Part shown: positions 17,020-25,251 of the stretch, in pieces
How the letters are laid out: each line of letters begins with the position of its first letter
Numbering within the stretch: the stretch's first letter is position 1
NCBI GenBank assembly: GCA_018669005.1
Contig: JABJAL010000020.1
Coordinates: 129,117-193,116 of the forward strand
Reading direction: 5' to 3'
DNA: 64,000 nt
From: Nitrospinaceae bacterium
Lineage (GTDB): Bacteria; UBA8248
Notes under the pieces: model-generated
What the model was told of the DNA's origin: nothing
The model's database searches: none
Seen by the model: the letters and a program-made list of their open reading frames with translations, nothing else
Program-made: the position numbers and the translations under genes

Positions 17020-17565
17020 TCAAGCAAGTGAAATCGATCTTCCATTCAACTCCACCGTGCTCGAGAGCGGCACCGCAGTCTCTACCATTCTCTCCGCAAA
17101 ACAACCCTGTTTCGCATTTCTGATAACGGCCGCCACCCTTTCTTCAGATTCATCCGACTCAACGACAAAATGCGTCCTTACCGCCGTACAACCGGAATCC
17201 ACTGTGCTTTTTAAAACCGAGCCCCGCAGAAAATAATCAAACTCAACCCTGCAACTAGCTTTCTTGAAAGGGGTTTTCATCATATGCGCGTACCGCGCAA
17301 GCTGGGTGAGTAGTCAGAAACCCACCCCCATAGCGATATAGCAAAGAGGCTGAGGATAGGCGTCCTCACCACCGATCCGCTCGGGCTCATCGCAAAAAAC
17401 CTCAAAATGGCGGTGCTTACCTATTTTGAGTTGTCCTTCTCCTTCAATGGTCTCGGTATCCGCCGACATTGTGAATACATAGCCAGCAGTTGGAAGCTCC
17501 AGTTTATCAATGGAGCGCTCACCAACAACACTGCTTTCTTTTCTGGGATCAACTGGCTTTTCCAT
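17020..17565 (-). CDS. OsmC-family peroxiredoxin-like protein with predicted selenocysteine (Sec84)
   Basis: Two reading segments (17565-17317 and 17313-17020) are in the same frame and separated only by a TGA at 17314-17316. Read through, they make a 181-residue OsmC/Ohr-family protein. The UGA codon is residue 84, exactly 13 residues after the first Pro of PQPL, where Cys stands in OsmC proteins ('P-S-P-L-E-L-x-L-A-x-x-x-A-C'). The second catalytic Cys is Cys155 in NAKQGCFAE, giving a 71-residue spacing close to the usual ~66. A SECIS-like hairpin follows the UGA. OsmC proteins reduce organic hydroperoxides with a paired-thiol mechanism. ATG at 17565 has AAGGAG 9 nt upstream. The alternative is a nonsense mutation; full preservation of the downstream half argues against it. 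Confidence 0.78.
17285..17316 (-). promoter_or_regulatory. Predicted bacterial SECIS element after an in-frame UGA
   Basis: The UGA is at 17316-17314. Fourteen nucleotides later TGCGC (17299-17295) pairs with GCGCA (17289-17285) around GGTAC; a sixth G-C pair can close the loop to GTA. The loop begins at the 20th nucleotide after UGA and starts with GG, both matching the bacterial SECIS pattern (apical loop 16-37 nt downstream with a G in its first two positions) that recruits SelB with Sec-tRNA. The lower stem is poorly paired. Confidence 0.65.
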
Positions 17566-17808
17566 CCTAGAAATCTCCTTGAATTAACGGAATTGTAATT
17601 TCACATCTTAATGTCTGGTAATAAATGCCTTCCCATTACACAAATGAAATATCTCATATTCAATATCTTGCTGCATTCATAAAAGAAGGGTAGATTAATG
17701 GTATTGCACTTTAATTATCGTCCTTTTCGCCCAACTCAAACCCTAAAGACGATTAAATTTTTATATTTAGGCATACGCCCGGCCTAAACCAGAGGAGGAG
17801 TTCAAGCA

Positions 17809-18483
17809 ATGAGTCAAACTGGAAGAGCGTGTATAGCAGAAGCCATTGGAACTTTTGCACTTTGCTTCATTGGCGCAGGTTCTATCATTCTGAATGCCAA
17901 AACAGGCGGTGCCGTTGGACTTATCGGAATCGCTATCGCACACGGGGTCATTCTTTCTGTCATGATTTCCGCCCTCGGTGGTGTATCGGGCGGTCATTTC
18001 AATCCAGCAGTGACCATCGGGTTTCTCGTGACGAAAAAGCAGGAAATCGGAGTCGGCGTTTCTTACATCATCAGCCAGCTCATCGGCGGCACCGTCGCCG
18101 GCCTGCTGCTGAGAATCATCTTCGCCCCGGAAGTGTGGCAAAAAGCACACCTCGGGACCCCGATGCTGGGCGATGGCGTAAGTTTCGGTACGGGCATCCT
18201 TATCGAAATCGTTCTTACCTTTTTCCTCGTCACAGCCATTTGGGGAACGGCGGTGGATGATCGCAAACCCGATATCGGCGGGTTTGGCATCGGATTGACA
18301 CTCACGGCTGACATCCTCATGGGAGGACCACTCACTGGTGCTTCTATGAACCCGGCCCGCACTTTCGGCCCGGCACTAGCAGGAGGCGGATTCGACAATC
18401 ACCTCGTCTACTGGATCGGTCCTATCATTGGGGCGGTTATTGCCGCAGTTCTCTACAATAATATTTTGATCAAAAAAGACTAA
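17809..18483 (+). CDS. Aquaporin (MIP family channel)
   Basis: 224 residues, six predicted spans, with both pore motifs: Asn65-Pro-Ala in HFNPAV and Asn181-Pro-Ala-Arg in MNPARTF. Aligning to E. coli AqpZ by distance from these motifs gives selectivity-filter residues His45, Ile169, Ala178 and Arg184 in place of AqpZ's Phe, His, Thr, Arg. His-Ile-Ala-Arg is the filter of plant tonoplast intrinsic proteins, which pass water plus ammonia or urea; the transport prediction is inference. The ATG is preceded by a strong AGGAGGAG. It is a single-gene transcription unit followed by a long hairpin. Confidence 0.9.
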   Translation: MSQTGRACIAEAIGTFALCFIGAGSIILNAKTGGAVGLIGIAIAHGVILSVMISALGGVSGGHFNPAVTIGFLVTKKQEIGVGVSYIISQLIGGTVAGLLLRIIFAPEVWQKAHLGTPMLGDGVSFGTGILIEIVLTFFLVTAIWGTAVDDRKPDIGGFGIGLTLTADILMGGPLTGASMNPARTFGPALAGGGFDNHLVYWIGPIIGAVIAAVLYNNILIKKD

Positions 18484-18494
18484 TTTTCCTCGCG

Positions 18495-18527
18495 CCCGGC
18501 TCTCTCGCAAGTATCGAGAGAGCCGGG
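18495..18527 (+). terminator. Long perfect hairpin after the aquaporin gene
   Basis: CCCGGCTCTCTCG (18495-18507) pairs perfectly over 13 bp with CGAGAGAGCCGGG (18515-18527) around a 7-nt loop, 11 nt after the stop. There is no T-run on either side, so it may be a 3'-end stabiliser or a non-canonical terminator. Confidence 0.5.
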
Positions 18528-18741
18528 CAGGTCGAATCACTAATGCCGCAATCGCTAAAATTCCTGATACTTAGCACCTCAGCTTCGGTTGCCTTTTTCC
18601 GCCAACATGAATAGAATCTCCACACTGTCAAGCAGTTTGCATTGGCTGTCGTGAGTATTACCCGAGTTCCCCTGCGGGAACGACATCATGTAAATCTTTT
18701 ATATTCAGTCAATTAGGGAAAATCCCGGAGGTATCCTGTCC

Positions 18742-19866
18742 TTGAACCCCATAAAAGTAGCAATTGCGGGTGTCGGAAATTGCGCGAGTTCGCTCCTGCA
18801 AGGCATTGAGTATTATCGAAACAACCCGGGCGAAGACCTCGGACTGATGCACCGCGATCTGGGCGGCTTTGGCCCCGAAGACATCCAGGTCGTCGCAGCC
18901 TTCGATATCGATGTCCGCAAAGTAGACCGCCCGCTTCACGAAGCGATTTTTGCGCCGCCTAATTGCACCAAGGAAATTTGGAAAGATGTGCCTAACCTCG
19001 GCGTGACAGTTCAAATGGGGCCGATCCTTGATGGGGTGGCCGATCACATGAAGGAATATCATCCCGACCGCACTTTTGTTCCCGCCGAGGCGGAGCCGGT
19101 GGATGTAGAGAAAATTCTCCGTGATAGCGGCGCCGAAATGCTTCTCAACTACATGCCGGTTGGATCCGAGGAGGCCGCTCGCCACTACGCCGAGGCGTGC
19201 CTCTCCGCCGGTGTTTCATTCATCAACTGTATGCCTGTATTTATTGTCTCGGACCCTGAATTCGCCAAGCGTTTCACCGACGCGGGTATTCCCGTCATTG
19301 GTGACGACGTGAAGGCTCAGCTCGGTGCCACGATACTTCACAGAACCCTAGCTAAGCTTTTCGAAGACCGAGGCGTTAAGATCAAACGAACCTATCAGCT
19401 CAACACCGGCGGTAACACTGACTTTTTGAACATGCTTGAGCGCTCGAGACTTCATTCGAAGAAAATATCAAAGACGTCCGCCGTACAGAGCCAGTTGGAG
19501 CATCCGCTGGAGCCGGACAACATCCACATCGGCCCGAGTGACTATGTTCCTTGGCAAGAAGACAACAAATTATGCTTTCTTCGCATCGAAGGTGAGGGCT
19601 TCGGCGGCATTCCCCTTGAGATTGAGGCCCGGCTTTCTGTTGAAGACTCACCCAACTCGGCGGGTGTTGTGATCGATGCAATGCGCCTTTGCCGAATCGC
19701 AAGAGACAGAAAAGAGGCGGGCCCACTCTATCCGGTAAGCGCCTACTTCATGAAACACCCGCCAATTCAGATCCCTGATAATTGCGCGAAACAACTCCTT
19801 GAGGAATTCATGGCCGGAACCAGAAAAGCATCTGAGCCCGTGAAGGTATTAAGCGACTGCGGCTAA
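18742..19866 (+). CDS. ino1: Inositol-3-phosphate synthase
   Basis: A 374-residue protein of the prokaryotic myo-inositol-1-phosphate synthase type, which converts glucose-6-phosphate to inositol-3-phosphate with NAD. It opens IKVAIAGVGNCASSLLQGIEYY, the Rossmann glycine loop unique to this family, and continues with 'FINCMPVFIVSDPEFAKRF', 'GDDVKAQLGATI' and the GGNTDFLNM block bearing active-site residues. The start is TTG at 18742 with GGAGG about 10 nt upstream; relatives begin at the same point. A GTTCCC/GGGAAC hairpin (18666-18681) lies in the leader. Inositol could feed phosphatidylinositol-type lipids or solutes; no partner gene is adjacent. Confidence 0.92.
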   Translation: MNPIKVAIAGVGNCASSLLQGIEYYRNNPGEDLGLMHRDLGGFGPEDIQVVAAFDIDVRKVDRPLHEAIFAPPNCTKEIWKDVPNLGVTVQMGPILDGVADHMKEYHPDRTFVPAEAEPVDVEKILRDSGAEMLLNYMPVGSEEAARHYAEACLSAGVSFINCMPVFIVSDPEFAKRFTDAGIPVIGDDVKAQLGATILHRTLAKLFEDRGVKIKRTYQLNTGGNTDFLNMLERSRLHSKKISKTSAVQSQLEHPLEPDNIHIGPSDYVPWQEDNKLCFLRIEGEGFGGIPLEIEARLSVEDSPNSAGVVIDAMRLCRIARDRKEAGPLYPVSAYFMKHPPIQIPDNCAKQLLEEFMAGTRKASEPVKVLSDCG

Positions 19867-19888
19867 ATTCAAAATTCGAAACCCACAA

Positions 19889-19930
19889 AAAAAACGGCGG
19901 ATAAGGATTCTTCCCTATCCGCCGTTTTTT
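19889..19930. terminator. Bidirectional intrinsic terminator
   Basis: AAAAAACGGCGGATA (19889-19903) pairs with TATCCGCCGTTTTTT (19916-19930), loop of 12 nt. A T-run follows the GC-rich stem on both strands, so it serves both the inositol-phosphate synthase gene and the convergent dapA. Confidence 0.92.
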
Positions 19931-19950
19931 AGTTGACTAAAACCCTGGCA

Positions 19951-20844
19951 CTAGACCATTACGGCCTCGCCCACAAGACCGTAAGACTTCGCGAAAGCTT
20001 CGAGCTTTTTCATGTTATCAGCAGAAGGCGGACATAAGGGCAGCCGGAACTCCAAATCACACTTACCCATAAGATGAAGCGTTGCCTTCGCCGGAATCGG
20101 ATTAGATTCAACGAACATCATCTTGTTCAGTTCCCACATCTTATAATGAAGTTCAAGAGCACGCGCTGAATCGCCATCCAACTGGGCCTGACACATCGCA
20201 GAAACATCAGCAGGCGCCACGTTCGCCGTAACCGAAATAGTTCCCTTACCACCCATCATCATCAAAGGCAGGTTAACGAAATCATCTCCAGACAAGACAA
20301 CAAATTCGTCTGGACATTTATCGATAACATCACAAATCCTCGGAAGACTCCCGCTCGCCTCTTTGATAGCTACAATATTGGGAATATCAGAGGCAAGCCT
20401 TGCGACCGTCTCGGGCTCGATGTTAATCACTGTCCGGCCAGGCACGTTATAAACAACAATAGGAATATCGACGGCCTCGGCCACAGCCTTGAAGTGAAGA
20501 TAAAGCCCCTCCTGAGTCGGCTTGTTGTAATAAGGAACAACGACGAGAGCGCCATTGGCACCAACTTTTTTTGCGAATTCCGTGCGGCGAATCGCCTCTG
20601 CCGTGCTGTTTGAGCCTGAACCGGCAATTACGGGGATACGGCCATCAACACGCTTGATGATGAGACCGATCACATTATCCTGCTCTTCATGGCTGAGAGT
20701 GGCAGCCTCACCCGTCGTACCGCAGGCAACTATTCCGTGCGTCCCGTTCTCAAGATGAAAATCTACCAGGGCGCAAACACCGTCCTCATCCACCTTACCG
20801 TTGCGGAAGGGAGTAACCATCGCCACGTAGGAGCCTTCAAACAT
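19951..20844 (-). CDS. dapA: 4-hydroxy-tetrahydrodipicolinate synthase
   Basis: A 297-residue class I aldolase of the lysine/diaminopimelate pathway that condenses pyruvate with aspartate semialdehyde. The Schiff-base lysine is Lys161 in VAIKEASG. Thr43-Thr44 (GTTGEAA) and Tyr132 (VVYNVPGRT) form the proton relay and Arg137 binds substrate carboxylate, all at canonical positions. The strong AGGAGG 7 nt before the ATG supports the start. It is convergent with the inositol synthase gene and divergent from the D,D-carboxypeptidase gene, a fitting neighbour because diaminopimelate goes into peptidoglycan. Confidence 0.95.
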   Translation of the reverse strand: MFEGSYVAMVTPFRNGKVDEDGVCALVDFHLENGTHGIVACGTTGEAATLSHEEQDNVIGLIIKRVDGRIPVIAGSGSNSTAEAIRRTEFAKKVGANGALVVVPYYNKPTQEGLYLHFKAVAEAVDIPIVVYNVPGRTVINIEPETVARLASDIPNIVAIKEASGSLPRICDVIDKCPDEFVVLSGDDFVNLPLMMMGGKGTISVTANVAPADVSAMCQAQLDGDSARALELHYKMWELNKMMFVESNPIPAKATLHLMGKCDLEFRLPLCPPSADNMKKLEAFAKSYGLVGEAVMV

Positions 20845-21222
20845 TACAGACCCTCCTTAACTAATAGGCGCTCCACCTCTCGGAGGCACACCCAACATAC
20901 CTTGCAAATGACACTCAATTAGGCGCTTAACGCTCAAAAATGCTAATTAATTTCAATTGAGAGATACTAGCAAACCACCCAACCCTTCGCTAGCACATAT
21001 TTTGACCAAATTTTTATCATCGCAGAAGATCTTGCTCCCTAGAAACTCGCTTCCTCTACAACCAAATTCTCCGCTACCACAAAGGGCTTATGATTTTTTC
21101 TTGACATAGCATAACAACTAGCATTACAATAACCAAAGAAATCAAACAGATAACGCTCCGCCCCGAGAATTAGCTCAAAGTTTCACATTTTCCGCCTGAA
21201 ATCTTCACAATGGGGCTGCTAT
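20845..21222. other. Divergent promoter region, dapA / D,D-carboxypeptidase
   Basis: 378 AT-rich nt with no gene. It must contain the minus-strand promoter for dapA and the plus-strand promoter at 21101-21130 listed separately. No riboswitch fold was recognised upstream of dapA. Confidence 0.5.
21101..21130 (+). promoter_or_regulatory. Candidate sigma-70 promoter for the carboxypeptidase gene
   Basis: A perfect TTGACA (21101-21106) and TACAAT (21125-21130) with an 18-nt spacer, 92 nt upstream of the ATG at 21223. Confidence 0.6.
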
Positions 21223-22398
21223 ATGCTGAAGGACTATTCACGCGCCGTAGCAAATCTTCGACTATTTCTGACTATTACCCTTTCTATATTTTTCATCATT
21301 ATTTCGAGCACATCGAATCTAGAGGCCAAAAGCGCGAAGAAAAAATCCTGGCCCTACCGTTCTGCATTACTAATTGAAGCCGATACGGGACAGATACTTA
21401 AATCCTTTCAGCCCAGAATCCGGGTAATCCCTGCATCCCTTGTAAAGATGATGACCCTACTCATCACCCTTGAGCAAATAAAGACCAAATCCGTCAATAT
21501 CAAAGATATCGTCACCACATCGCGAAAAGCTTCCAGGATTGGCGGCCAGCAGGTTTATCTGAGACAGGGAGAGAAGTTTTCTCTCGAAGATCTTCTCAAG
21601 GCCGTGGCTATCAGCTCGGCGAACGATGCCGCATACGCGGTTGCCGAACACATCGCAGGTGACTCGGATATCTTTGTCGAAATGATGAACACTCGTGCCA
21701 AGCAGCTAGGTATGACTGACACGAGCTATGTCAATGTCCACGGTCTGCCCCCGGGACGAAGACTCCCCCCCAATATGACGAGCGCGCGCGACATGGCAAT
21801 CATCGCCCGAGAACTATTGAAATATCCAATCACGAAAAGGTGGGGAAAAACCAAGCACACACCCTTTCGGAACGGAAAATTCACCCTCACTAATACAAAT
21901 CGACTCGTTGGTAAGTTTCGCGGCCTCGATGGCCTTAAGACAGGCTCCTACCGAAAAGCGGGCTACAGCATTGTTGCCACGGCCAAACGCGGCGATTTGC
22001 GCTTGATCGCCGTCGTTATGAGCTCCAGCCACCCTAGAAGGAGATTCAAGGAGGGAAGACGCCTTCTCGCCTGGGGATTCGCAAATTACAGCTGGTACAA
22101 AGGAAAGGAGCCCGGCTCGGAACGCGCTTTCAGCGTGAAGGTCAAACGCGGACAAAAAAACAAAATTTACCTCAAGTCCACACAAAAATTCCGCAAGCTG
22201 GTCAAACGCGGGCAAGCCAGACTCATCTCCGTTCGAAAGGAGATTCCTACCTCGATTCCCGCTCCCATCCATGAGGGACAAAAAGTTGGGCGACTAATAT
22301 ACGAGCTTCAAGGCAAAAAGATGGGTGAGGTTCAACTCGCCGCCACCGAATCAGTTGATAGGCTAAGTTTTTTTCAGACTTTCATTCGCCTACAGTAG
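21223..22398 (+). CDS. D-alanyl-D-alanine carboxypeptidase (peptidase S11, PBP5/6-like)
   Basis: A 391-residue exported penicillin-binding protein that trims the terminal D-Ala of peptidoglycan pentapeptides. An N-terminal hydrophobic signal (residues ~13-30) precedes the S11 domain with all three active-site motifs: Ser72-Leu-Val-Lys75, Ser132-Ala-Asn134 and Lys239-Thr-Gly241. A C-terminal beta-rich PBP5-type domain follows from about residue 290. The terminal segment lacks the clear amphipathic anchor helix of PBP5. The gene has its own promoter and its stop overlaps by 9 nt the end of the convergent ligase gene. Confidence 0.93.
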   Translation: MLKDYSRAVANLRLFLTITLSIFFIIISSTSNLEAKSAKKKSWPYRSALLIEADTGQILKSFQPRIRVIPASLVKMMTLLITLEQIKTKSVNIKDIVTTSRKASRIGGQQVYLRQGEKFSLEDLLKAVAISSANDAAYAVAEHIAGDSDIFVEMMNTRAKQLGMTDTSYVNVHGLPPGRRLPPNMTSARDMAIIARELLKYPITKRWGKTKHTPFRNGKFTLTNTNRLVGKFRGLDGLKTGSYRKAGYSIVATAKRGDLRLIAVVMSSSHPRRRFKEGRRLLAWGFANYSWYKGKEPGSERAFSVKVKRGQKNKIYLKSTQKFRKLVKRGQARLISVRKEIPTSIPAPIHEGQKVGRLIYELQGKKMGEVQLAATESVDRLSFFQTFIRLQ

Positions 22399-23604
22399 AG
22401 ATGTCCTTCCGGGGTTACCCATAAACGGAAGGGCCATGGCAAAATAGGCAAGCATGACCACCTCGGAATCTCCGAAGTTGTACTCGAACAAACCGGCAAC
22501 AAAAAAACCTGTTAATGCCGCCAGGCCGGCGGCGGGCAAGTAGCGGCTTTCAAATGTCGCTTCCAACAAAAAATTCGTTCGCCTCAATGCCGCCATAAAA
22601 AATGCCGCCATGACCCAGATCCAGGCCACAAGCGCTGGCACACCTCTCTCCGATGCAATGTGCAGCATATTGTTATGCAGATGCCCTGTACGCTGTTTCA
22701 TCGCCTTAGGATTGGCATAGGGCGTGTAGGTCCGCTTGATCATATCCAACCCTGTACCGAAAACAGGTCGATCTCGAACCATATTCAAACCGCTTTGCCA
22801 CATATACACCCGCTCCAACGCCGTCGGGTCCTTCGAATCCCCAATGCTCAGTATGCGACTACGCACAGAAGGTGGTGAGAGCGTCACCACCAAAATGGCA
22901 AGAAGGGCAACAAAAATCATCCCCTTTATACTTCTCGCAACAACGACCGCACAGATTACAGACGCGCCAAGACCGACCCAGGCATTGCGACTAAATGTGG
23001 ACATCAGGGCGGCAATAATTACAACGCTTGCTGCCCCCGCAAGCCTTCTGGCCAACTTATCGTCCGTAATCATCAGATATACAAAGGCCAGAGCGCCTGC
23101 GATTACAAGATAACCGCCAAGTGTCATATAGATACTGAAAAATCCCGACATGCGGTTCGCCAGGCCTATCGGTTTCAACAAAGCGAAGCCCAGTGTGAAT
23201 AACGAAGCCAATGCCGCCGCTCCGAGAAGTACCTTCACCAACCAGTGAGCCTCGCGCTCATCGGCAACAATATTCACGGCGAAATAGAAAATAAAAATCT
23301 GAAAAAGCTGTTTAGCATCTTTAATACTTCGGGGGATGTCATCTGAAAAAAAAGCGCTCACAACCGTAAGGACCGCAAAAAGCAAAAATGGTTTCCAGAA
23401 ATAAAAAAATAGCGGCGCGGAGCGAGGCTCCTTCCATACTGAAAGAAGCCAAAGGGCAATCCCAGTAAAAACAAAAATCTGGGAAAGCGAAATGGAAAAT
23501 GGCGAGAAGAACAAAAAACCAGCGAGACAGACCAACGCGGCCCGCGCAAGCGGAGGGCGCTCACGAAGTGACGTATTCACCTCCGCAGGGATAAATCCTT
23601 GCAT
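22390..23604 (-). CDS. waaL: O-antigen ligase / Wzy-family polymerase
   Basis: About 404 residues with 10-12 predicted spans and a large periplasmic loop holding the Wzy_C signature 'FGTGLDMIK ... GHLHNNML', typical of WaaL proteins that attach O-antigen to lipid A-core. Wzy polymerases share this domain, so polymerase is the alternative. The ATG at 23604 overlaps the TAA of the upstream methyltransferase (TAATG); a longer frame upstream is an artefact. It is the last gene of the 22.4-39.7 kb minus-strand LPS cluster. Confidence in the family is high, in ligase versus polymerase moderate. Confidence 0.82.
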   Translation of the reverse strand: MQGFIPAEVNTSLRERPPLARAALVCLAGFLFFSPFSISLSQIFVFTGIALWLLSVWKEPRSAPLFFYFWKPFLLFAVLTVVSAFFSDDIPRSIKDAKQLFQIFIFYFAVNIVADEREAHWLVKVLLGAAALASLFTLGFALLKPIGLANRMSGFFSIYMTLGGYLVIAGALAFVYLMITDDKLARRLAGAASVVIIAALMSTFSRNAWVGLGASVICAVVVARSIKGMIFVALLAILVVTLSPPSVRSRILSIGDSKDPTALERVYMWQSGLNMVRDRPVFGTGLDMIKRTYTPYANPKAMKQRTGHLHNNMLHIASERGVPALVAWIWVMAAFFMAALRRTNFLLEATFESRYLPAAGLAALTGFFVAGLFEYNFGDSEVVMLAYFAMALPFMGNPGRTSLL

Positions 23605-24137
23605 TACTTCAACACCTCGAACTCGAAATACATATCGTTGGCAGGAAACATCCAGGAAAAATGCTTCTCGTACACTCGAGGGGACATTACACAAAGGAGG
23701 CGCGGTATCAGAGAAATAATCGATCGGCTGAAAATGAAGTGAAACTCTTTGGGGTGGAATAAGGCTTCTGTATAGGCAGCACCCTTTGTCGGGTGATCGG
23801 TGAAGCACAAAAAGGAACGGCTCGTCAGATGAAGATGATGTACCGGATCACTCCAAGAGTAAATGCTCGACACGTGTGCAACGGTGATAATTACTTTCGC
23901 GCCCTTCCTGGCGACCCGATGCACCTCTTCCATGACAGGAACGATATTTCTGAAATGATCGATGGTCTGAAGGATATAAACCTCATCGAAAGAATCATCC
24001 CGAAAGGGAAAATAGCCCGACCTTCCGTCCACATCCATATCACCGCATACGCTTGGCGTCGTCTGCGTTCGAATATCCACGCTTACGGCGCCATTAATTT
24101 TTTTCCAGCCGCAGCCCACATCAAGAACCCTAACCAC
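23604..24137 (-). CDS. Small class I SAM-dependent methyltransferase
   Basis: A 177-residue methyltransferase with the core fold only. Motif I is VRVLDVGCGWKK, followed by SVDIRT, a GDMDVDG acidic loop, then FPFRDDSFDEVYILQTIDHF and a VARKGAKVIITVAHVSS strand. The compact size resembles methyltransferases found in LPS gene clusters. It begins with GTG at 24137, overlapping by 8 nt the stop of the upstream glycosyltransferase, and ends inside the start of the O-antigen ligase gene, so it is translationally coupled on both sides. The acceptor, probably a sugar, is unknown. Confidence 0.8.
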   Translation of the reverse strand: MVRVLDVGCGWKKINGAVSVDIRTQTTPSVCGDMDVDGRSGYFPFRDDSFDEVYILQTIDHFRNIVPVMEEVHRVARKGAKVIITVAHVSSIYSWSDPVHHLHLTSRSFLCFTDHPTKGAAYTEALFHPKEFHFIFSRSIISLIPRLLCVMSPRVYEKHFSWMFPANDMYFEFEVLK

Positions 24138-25251
24138 CGACCACCTCCTTTAAAACAGATTCATACCCCTCAGCCACTTTGCTCCATGTTCTTACCTCAG
24201 CACGACGGCGGCCATTAGCTCCCATTTCTTCGGCCAACCCCGGCGAGGAGAGGATACGCACAATCGCATTGGCCACTTCATCAGGTCGCTCAGGCTCTAC
24301 GAGTATGCCGGACTCACCGTCAGCCACTGCCTCGGAAGTGCCGCCGCTGCGGCCTCCAACAACAGGCTTTCCGCAGGCACCCGCCTCAAGATGGGCAATC
24401 CCAAGCGCCTCGACCTGTCCCATTTCCGGGTTATTGCGCGAGGGCATCGCAAAAACATCACATGCCTGATAATAGGCATGCTCCCCCCGGCCAAGCTCAC
24501 CAAGAGGAACTTCGCCAGTAAAAATCACCCGCTCCTCAACACCCAATTCTTTTGCTAATGCCCACAACGGAATCGCCTCGGGCCCGCCTCCTACAATACA
24601 ATAAACAGCATCCGGCACCTCCCGGATAATTTGGGGAAGTGCACGAACCACCGTATCGAATCCTTTTACCGCATTCAGACGTCCCACCGAAAGAATCACC
24701 TTCTTACCTTCGAGTCCCAGCTCTCCTCGTACAATATCACCATCCTCAGGTGGGCCGTAATTCTCAAATGACACGCCATTGGGTATCGCAACCATATGGC
24801 GAGCACGAAGTCCCATCTCCTGCAAACGGCCCAGCGTGTAGCGGCTTACGGCAATTACGCCGTCTGTGCGAGAAAGAGCGGCGATCAGTTCATTCTTACG
24901 AGGTGAGGCGTACACCTCGTTGCCGTGCACAACAACTATGCAGGGCATCCCTAATCTACGGGCGGCCAGGGCCGGACGAAGAAAGTCCGCCCGATGAGTC
25001 AGCAATACAACTTCGGGTCGATCCCGAATGATTTCCCCCGCGAATATGGGCCAGATAAGCGGCTTCCAGGAAACTCGGCGAACTTGCGCAGGCGCCACAT
25101 CGTTATCTACATCTCGGTCCTCTGTCCGCCCACGGGCGAGGACCCGAACCTGGTTCCCCCTGCGGGCCAATTCCCCGGCTAGACGGGCAGAAAGCGTCTG
25201 CACGCCTCCAACCATCGGGGGATAGGCAGCAGCGCAAACCTGAATTTTCAA
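24130..25251 (-). CDS. Family 4 glycosyltransferase
   Basis: 373 residues, GT-B fold. The N-terminus MKIQVCAAAYPPMVGGVQTL carries the G-G-V loop of GT4 enzymes. The donor half has ILSVGRLNAVKGFDTV and 'VEALGIAHLEAGACGKPVVGG', which keeps the E-x7-E spacing (Glu...Glu) although the first part reads EAL rather than EGFG. It is coupled to the next glycosyltransferase by an ATGA overlap at 25248-25251. It likely adds one sugar of the LPS core or O-antigen; the sugar is unknown. Confidence 0.88.
   Translation of the reverse strand: MKIQVCAAAYPPMVGGVQTLSARLAGELARRGNQVRVLARGRTEDRDVDNDVAPAQVRRVSWKPLIWPIFAGEIIRDRPEVVLLTHRADFLRPALAARRLGMPCIVVVHGNEVYASPRKNELIAALSRTDGVIAVSRYTLGRLQEMGLRARHMVAIPNGVSFENYGPPEDGDIVRGELGLEGKKVILSVGRLNAVKGFDTVVRALPQIIREVPDAVYCIVGGGPEAIPLWALAKELGVEERVIFTGEVPLGELGRGEHAYYQACDVFAMPSRNNPEMGQVEALGIAHLEAGACGKPVVGGRSGGTSEAVADGESGILVEPERPDEVANAIVRILSSPGLAEEMGANGRRRAEVRTWSKVAEGYESVLKEVVGG

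Noticed and set aside
17314-17316. Possibility that the TGA in the OsmC-like gene is a pseudogene stop
   Set aside because: The downstream half keeps its frame, its second Cys and family motifs, and a SECIS-like hairpin follows; recoding fits better, though a nonsense mutation is not formally excluded.
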